Below are positions 61,198-64,000 of a stretch of 64,000 nucleotides of DNA, piece after piece. This DNA comes from Sipunculus nudus (Eukaryota > Annelida > Sipuncula > Golfingiida > Sipunculidae). Every line of letters begins with the position of its first letter. The first letter of the stretch is position 1. The position numbers and the translations under genes are program-made. The notes beneath the pieces were generated by a model. That model searched no databases. It saw nothing but the letters and a program-made list of their open reading frames with translations, and had not been told where the DNA came from. Location: NCBI GenBank assembly GCA_026874595.1, contig CM049321.1, forward strand, positions 9,672,979 through 9,736,978, written 5' to 3'.

Positions 61198-62235
61198 TTA
61201 AGTATTTAAAATGTCGTCAGTGAAGGAGCCAGGAGTTCTACTGTGTACATAATGTTCGTAGAAGACACTATCAGTCTTCCACCTACCCACTTTCATGACT
61301 GTTTTTGGATCATGTTTCTTACTGACGGCTAGGGTGGCCCCCGATGGCCGGAAGGACTTCGCGGAAAACAGGTCTCGCGACAGTCCAGCTCGGACAATGG
61401 AGTCGTCAAGAATACCAGCAATAGAGGCAGCAGACAGGCCATCGTATGGTGCCTTTAATGAAATGAAAACAGGGGAACCCCCAACCTTCCTGAAAGCAGC
61501 AGTTCGGTCTAAATAATCAGCTAACGTTTTAACTGGGTTCAGCAGGGGTATCTTAGACGGTTGTACTATCACCCTGAAACCTGACCTGCTTGTGTCGTTT
61601 TTGATCCCATGGAATACAATAGACATCGACCCGTCAGACTCAAATGTTATCTGGTCTGTGCTAAAAATACATTTCTGTACACCCAGTGTATCTGGGTCGA
61701 AATGAACAGACTTGGGGGCCACATCAGAAGGCCGAAGCATCGTTACCAAGGCTAACAAAGTCAGAGCCTTTTGCCGTAACTGCTTTATGCTTAAACAATC
61801 ATTATCACCCCAGGACAGGAAAAGATCGTTAAACCTTTCCACTGGCATCACATTTGAATGCTTCATCGGTTGCTGAGTGCTTGATTTAATCAAGGAATCT
61901 ACAAGCCTAGAAATATCAGGATCATGCACCCTACTATTAATACCTAAAGCTTCAAAAAACACATTTATTGCGGCACACACACACTTCAGTTTTGATCTAG
62001 GTTTTTGACTCGAGTCTGCAACTTCACATAGATATGATGAGAGGGCTATATTGTCATTAGGAGGAAAATCAAACTTATGAAATTCACAGAAGTTTTTGAA
62101 TTCATTGACATAAGTATTATAAAGTTTTAAAGTAGATGGCGCCAGACAAAGTGATATCTGAGTGGCAGCTCTCTCAGTCCAACGCGCATTTTGCAGCCTC
62201 AATTTCCAGAGATTCTCCAGGCGTATAGACGCCAT
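61198..62235 (-). CDS. Tyrosine recombinase of Ngaro/DIRS-type element
   Basis: 345-aa frame starting MASIRLENLWKL and ending in TAA. The start at 62235 is chosen because the coding overlaps only the last 37 nt of the RT frame; the open frame continues upstream to 63054 but there it shadows the RT/RNase H. Features include LCLAPSTLKLYNTYVNEFKN (SAM-like N domain), TMLRPSD with the first catalytic Arg (about 61725-61740), AKSFRPSGATLAV with the second Arg (about 61330-61360), GRWKTDSVF with the W box and FYEHYV with the likely nucleophilic Tyr. The usual HxxR motif reads KxxR here. It should cut and join the circular DNA product of reverse transcription. No internal stops. Confidence 0.88.
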   Translation of the reverse strand: MASIRLENLWKLRLQNARWTERAATQISLCLAPSTLKLYNTYVNEFKNFCEFHKFDFPPNDNIALSSYLCEVADSSQKPRSKLKCVCAAINVFFEALGINSRVHDPDISRLVDSLIKSSTQQPMKHSNVMPVERFNDLFLSWGDNDCLSIKQLRQKALTLLALVTMLRPSDVAPKSVHFDPDTLGVQKCIFSTDQITFESDGSMSIVFHGIKNDTSRSGFRVIVQPSKIPLLNPVKTLADYLDRTAAFRKVGGSPVFISLKAPYDGLSAASIAGILDDSIVRAGLSRDLFSAKSFRPSGATLAVSKKHDPKTVMKVGRWKTDSVFYEHYVHSRTPGSFTDDILNT

Positions 62236-64000
62236 TTGGGATTGTTCAATGGCTCCGGTTTGCTGCCGATGGCAAGGCAAACGTTTCGCGGAAGTGGTAG
62301 ACGTAATGGCGGAACTACACTCATTTCGCGCAATTTTGCAAACCAGGTTTGGGCTGGCCACCACGGAGCTATTAAAGTTCCTGTTGCCTTTTGCCTTTGA
62401 ATGATGGCCAAGACCTGCGGAATTAGACGAAAGGGGGGATTGATGAAATTGTTGTTTTGTGCCCAGTCCAGCTGTGCAAGAGCATCTACTCCACGTGTTA
62501 ACGGGTCGTAGAACCGACTGTTGTAAGAAGGTAGGTGGCTCGTCAGAAACGAGGCAAAACGGTCTATTGTGTGGGGTCCCCACATTTCGTCCAACACATT
62601 GAATATTTGAGGGTGTAACTTCAATTCGTAACGGTCCCTCAGCCGGCTTAATGCATCTGCTGTTGCGTTCTGATAGCCCGGTAGATGTCTTGCATATATC
62701 ATCACATTGTTCTCGAGGCATTCTGCCCATATCGCTTCCGCTACTTCTGTCAGCTCCTTGCATGGACCACCTAGGTGGTTTAAGTATGCTATGGTTGTAA
62801 TGTTGTCTGATAAAATTTGGATAGTTTTCCCGGTAATTTCCCGCTTGAAAGACTTTATTGACAGAAGTACAGTGAGAAGTTCTCTGTAGTTCGACGACTT
62901 GTAAGAAGTTCGGGTATCCCACATGCCAGAAGCCGCCTTTCCTTGAAATACACTTCCCCAACCTGACTGGGATGCATCGGTCTCCATTTGTCCATCGATC
63001 TTTTGGGGAAGTATCACATGTCCGTTCCAAGAATAAAGGGCACTTATCCACCATGATAAGTCTTTAACACAACGCGTGGTCCATGAAAGCTCACTGTCCC
63101 ACGAATTTTTCCTGTTTAATAGCCTATATACGGACCTCAGTTTTAGTTTACCTGGGAAAATAGCCCGGCACATCGATATACACTGTCCCGCAATGCGGGC
63201 CAAACGCCTGGCCTTAATGCTGGGCTTGGAGAGTGCGCGCAATATATCTCTTCGGAGTTTGTAAACTTTCTTTCTAGGTATCTTAAGGATCGGCACTCCC
63301 TCAATACCTACAGTGTCGACCACGAATCCTAAAAACTCCTGTTTAGTTGAAGGTACCAGGTTTGATTTTTCTAAATTAATATTCCAGCCAAGAGATTCAA
63401 GGGTACTGCGCACAAATGCAAGATCTGCCTCAATGTGATCGCACTCTGACGCAAGTAAAATATCATCCATATATATAATAATACGTAGTCCTTTAGACCT
63501 AAAATACTGTACTATAGGTCTTAGCGTTTTACAAAAGAAATATGGACTCAACTTACAACCAAAAGGCAAAACATTCCACACGTAATAGTTCTCCCGCCAC
63601 TGGAAGCCAAAGAACGGGGATGAATTTTTGTTCAGTGGAACATGGTGGAAACCATCCTTTAAGTCTAATGTAACCAGTAAGTCATTGGGCTTTACAATAT
63701 CAGATAACAAAGAAAGATCTTCATATCTGAATTTTCTTGTTTCACAGAAAACATTGACATGGCGCAGGTCAACAATGAGTCTGTATTTTTTATTTCTTTT
63801 CGGGACACAAGAAATAGGCACCACACATTTTGGTCGTTGTGGAACTTTTGAGATGCACCCTTGAGACACTAATTTTTCAATTTCCGAATTCACAAAATTC
63901 TTTTGACTGTTTGATAACTTGTGGTTTTCATAGAAGCAAGAAGAAGGCGAATTAACAAAAGGTATAGATACACCCTCTGTGATCCAACTCAAAACGTGCT
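62199..64000 (-). CDS. Reverse transcriptase/RNase H of Ngaro/DIRS-type element (5' truncated by window)
   Basis: The frame stays open to the right edge; the first visible in-frame codons read HVLSWITEGVSIPF, so no true start lies inside. RT motifs are YRLIVDLRHVN, TLDLKDGFHHVPL, GCKLSPYFF and the catalytic IYMDDILLASE (about 63445-63475). RNase H follows: METDASQSGWG (about 62975), ILSDNITTIAYLNHLGG, HLPGYQNATADALSRL. The C-terminal part has MWGPHTIDRFAS and NNNFINPPFRLIPQVLAI; its NPPF resembles the motif of the methyltransferase-like domain known in DIRS-type polyproteins (tentative). Ends at 62199, overlapping the recombinase start. Makes cDNA from the element RNA. No stops or frameshifts seen. 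Confidence 0.92.
   Translation of the reverse strand, partial: HVLSWITEGVSIPFVNSPSSCFYENHKLSNSQKNFVNSEIEKLVSQGCISKVPQRPKCVVPISCVPKRNKKYRLIVDLRHVNVFCETRKFRYEDLSLLSDIVKPNDLLVTLDLKDGFHHVPLNKNSSPFFGFQWRENYYVWNVLPFGCKLSPYFFCKTLRPIVQYFRSKGLRIIIYMDDILLASECDHIEADLAFVRSTLESLGWNINLEKSNLVPSTKQEFLGFVVDTVGIEGVPILKIPRKKVYKLRRDILRALSKPSIKARRLARIAGQCISMCRAIFPGKLKLRSVYRLLNRKNSWDSELSWTTRCVKDLSWWISALYSWNGHVILPQKIDGQMETDASQSGWGSVFQGKAASGMWDTRTSYKSSNYRELLTVLLSIKSFKREITGKTIQILSDNITTIAYLNHLGGPCKELTEVAEAIWAECLENNVMIYARHLPGYQNATADALSRLRDRYELKLHPQIFNVLDEMWGPHTIDRFASFLTSHLPSYNSRFYDPLTRGVDALAQLDWAQNNNFINPPFRLIPQVLAIIQRQKATGTLIAPWWPAQTWFAKLREMSVVPPLRLPLPRNVCLAIGSKPEPLNNPKWRLYAWRISGN

Larger units (their letters stand above)
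60818..64000 (-). mobile_element. Ngaro/DIRS-type tyrosine-recombinase retrotransposon, 3' part
   Basis: On the minus strand, a partial RT/RNase H frame (64000-62199) is followed by a tyrosine recombinase (62235-61198). Then come two identical 75-bp direct repeats (61150-61076 and 60892-60818) separated by 183 bp. In Ngaro elements the ends are split direct repeats A1-ORFs-B1-A2-B2, so these fit B1, A2 and B2. The 5' end, including A1 and any gag frame, lies beyond the window. Elements of this type integrate with the recombinase, through a DNA intermediate and without a classical integrase. Open frames and identical repeats point to a young copy. Confidence 0.85.

Noticed and set aside
62236-63054. 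Upstream 270 codons of the open frame that contains the recombinase
   Set aside because: This frame overlaps the RT/RNase H coding region in another phase, and its translation looks like a shadow with no recombinase features. The coding start at 62235 is preferred.

Overview
The window is AT-rich animal genomic DNA, most likely from a marine bivalve mollusc. The evidence is spliced C-type lectin genes with small exons and GT/AG borders, a Penelope-like element, tyrosine-recombinase retrotransposons, tRNA-derived SINEs, AT/TG/GA microsatellites, and the mollusc-style repeat that ends in a 'gacggacggac' run. The phylum is inferred and I cannot name a species. Most of the sequence is repeat and intron-like. 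I see one intact host gene, one apparently intact mobile element that runs off the right edge, and many decayed copies of genes and elements.

Left third (1-24.5 kb). A diverged repeat of about 3-4 kb occurs at 40-3870 and again at 6275-9290. It has a nested partial copy at 2283-3110 and a fragment near 28.7 kb. A mollusc-type interspersed repeat occupies 10.5-11.4 kb. A segment at 11.56-13.24 kb is repeated at 35.7-37.0 kb; on the minus strand both copies hold fragments that look like the last exons of an SLC22-type MFS transporter. At 15.33-17.33 kb lies a decayed Penelope-like element. Its N-terminal part is inverted relative to its RT and GIY-YIG part, and a near-canonical hammerhead ribozyme follows. 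Two tandem arrays come next: 77-bp units at 20.96-21.71 kb and a GC-rich composite satellite at 22.43-24.35 kb.

Middle and right (24.5-60.2 kb). This is a family of segmental duplications built around a minus-strand secreted lectin gene of four exons: signal peptide, PAN/apple-like domain, and two exons for the C-type lectin domain. Only the copy at 46075-49438 is intact, encoding 238 aa with EPN and WND sugar-binding motifs. The others, at 25.0-25.6, 31.7-33.4, 38.3-39.0 and 56.6 kb, are broken by frameshifts, stops, start or splice-site loss, or exon deletion. This is a clear birth-and-death cluster. A separate plus-strand relic of a tyrosine recombinase lies at 29.0-29.3 kb.

Right end (60.8-64.0 kb). 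The 3' part of a Ngaro/DIRS-type retrotransposon lies on the minus strand, with open RT/RNase H and tyrosine-recombinase frames that overlap by 37 nt. Two identical 75-bp direct repeats at its 3' end look like the B1/B2 half of split direct repeats, which suggests recent insertion. No bacterial-style operons, CRISPR arrays, rRNA genes or intact tRNA genes were seen.
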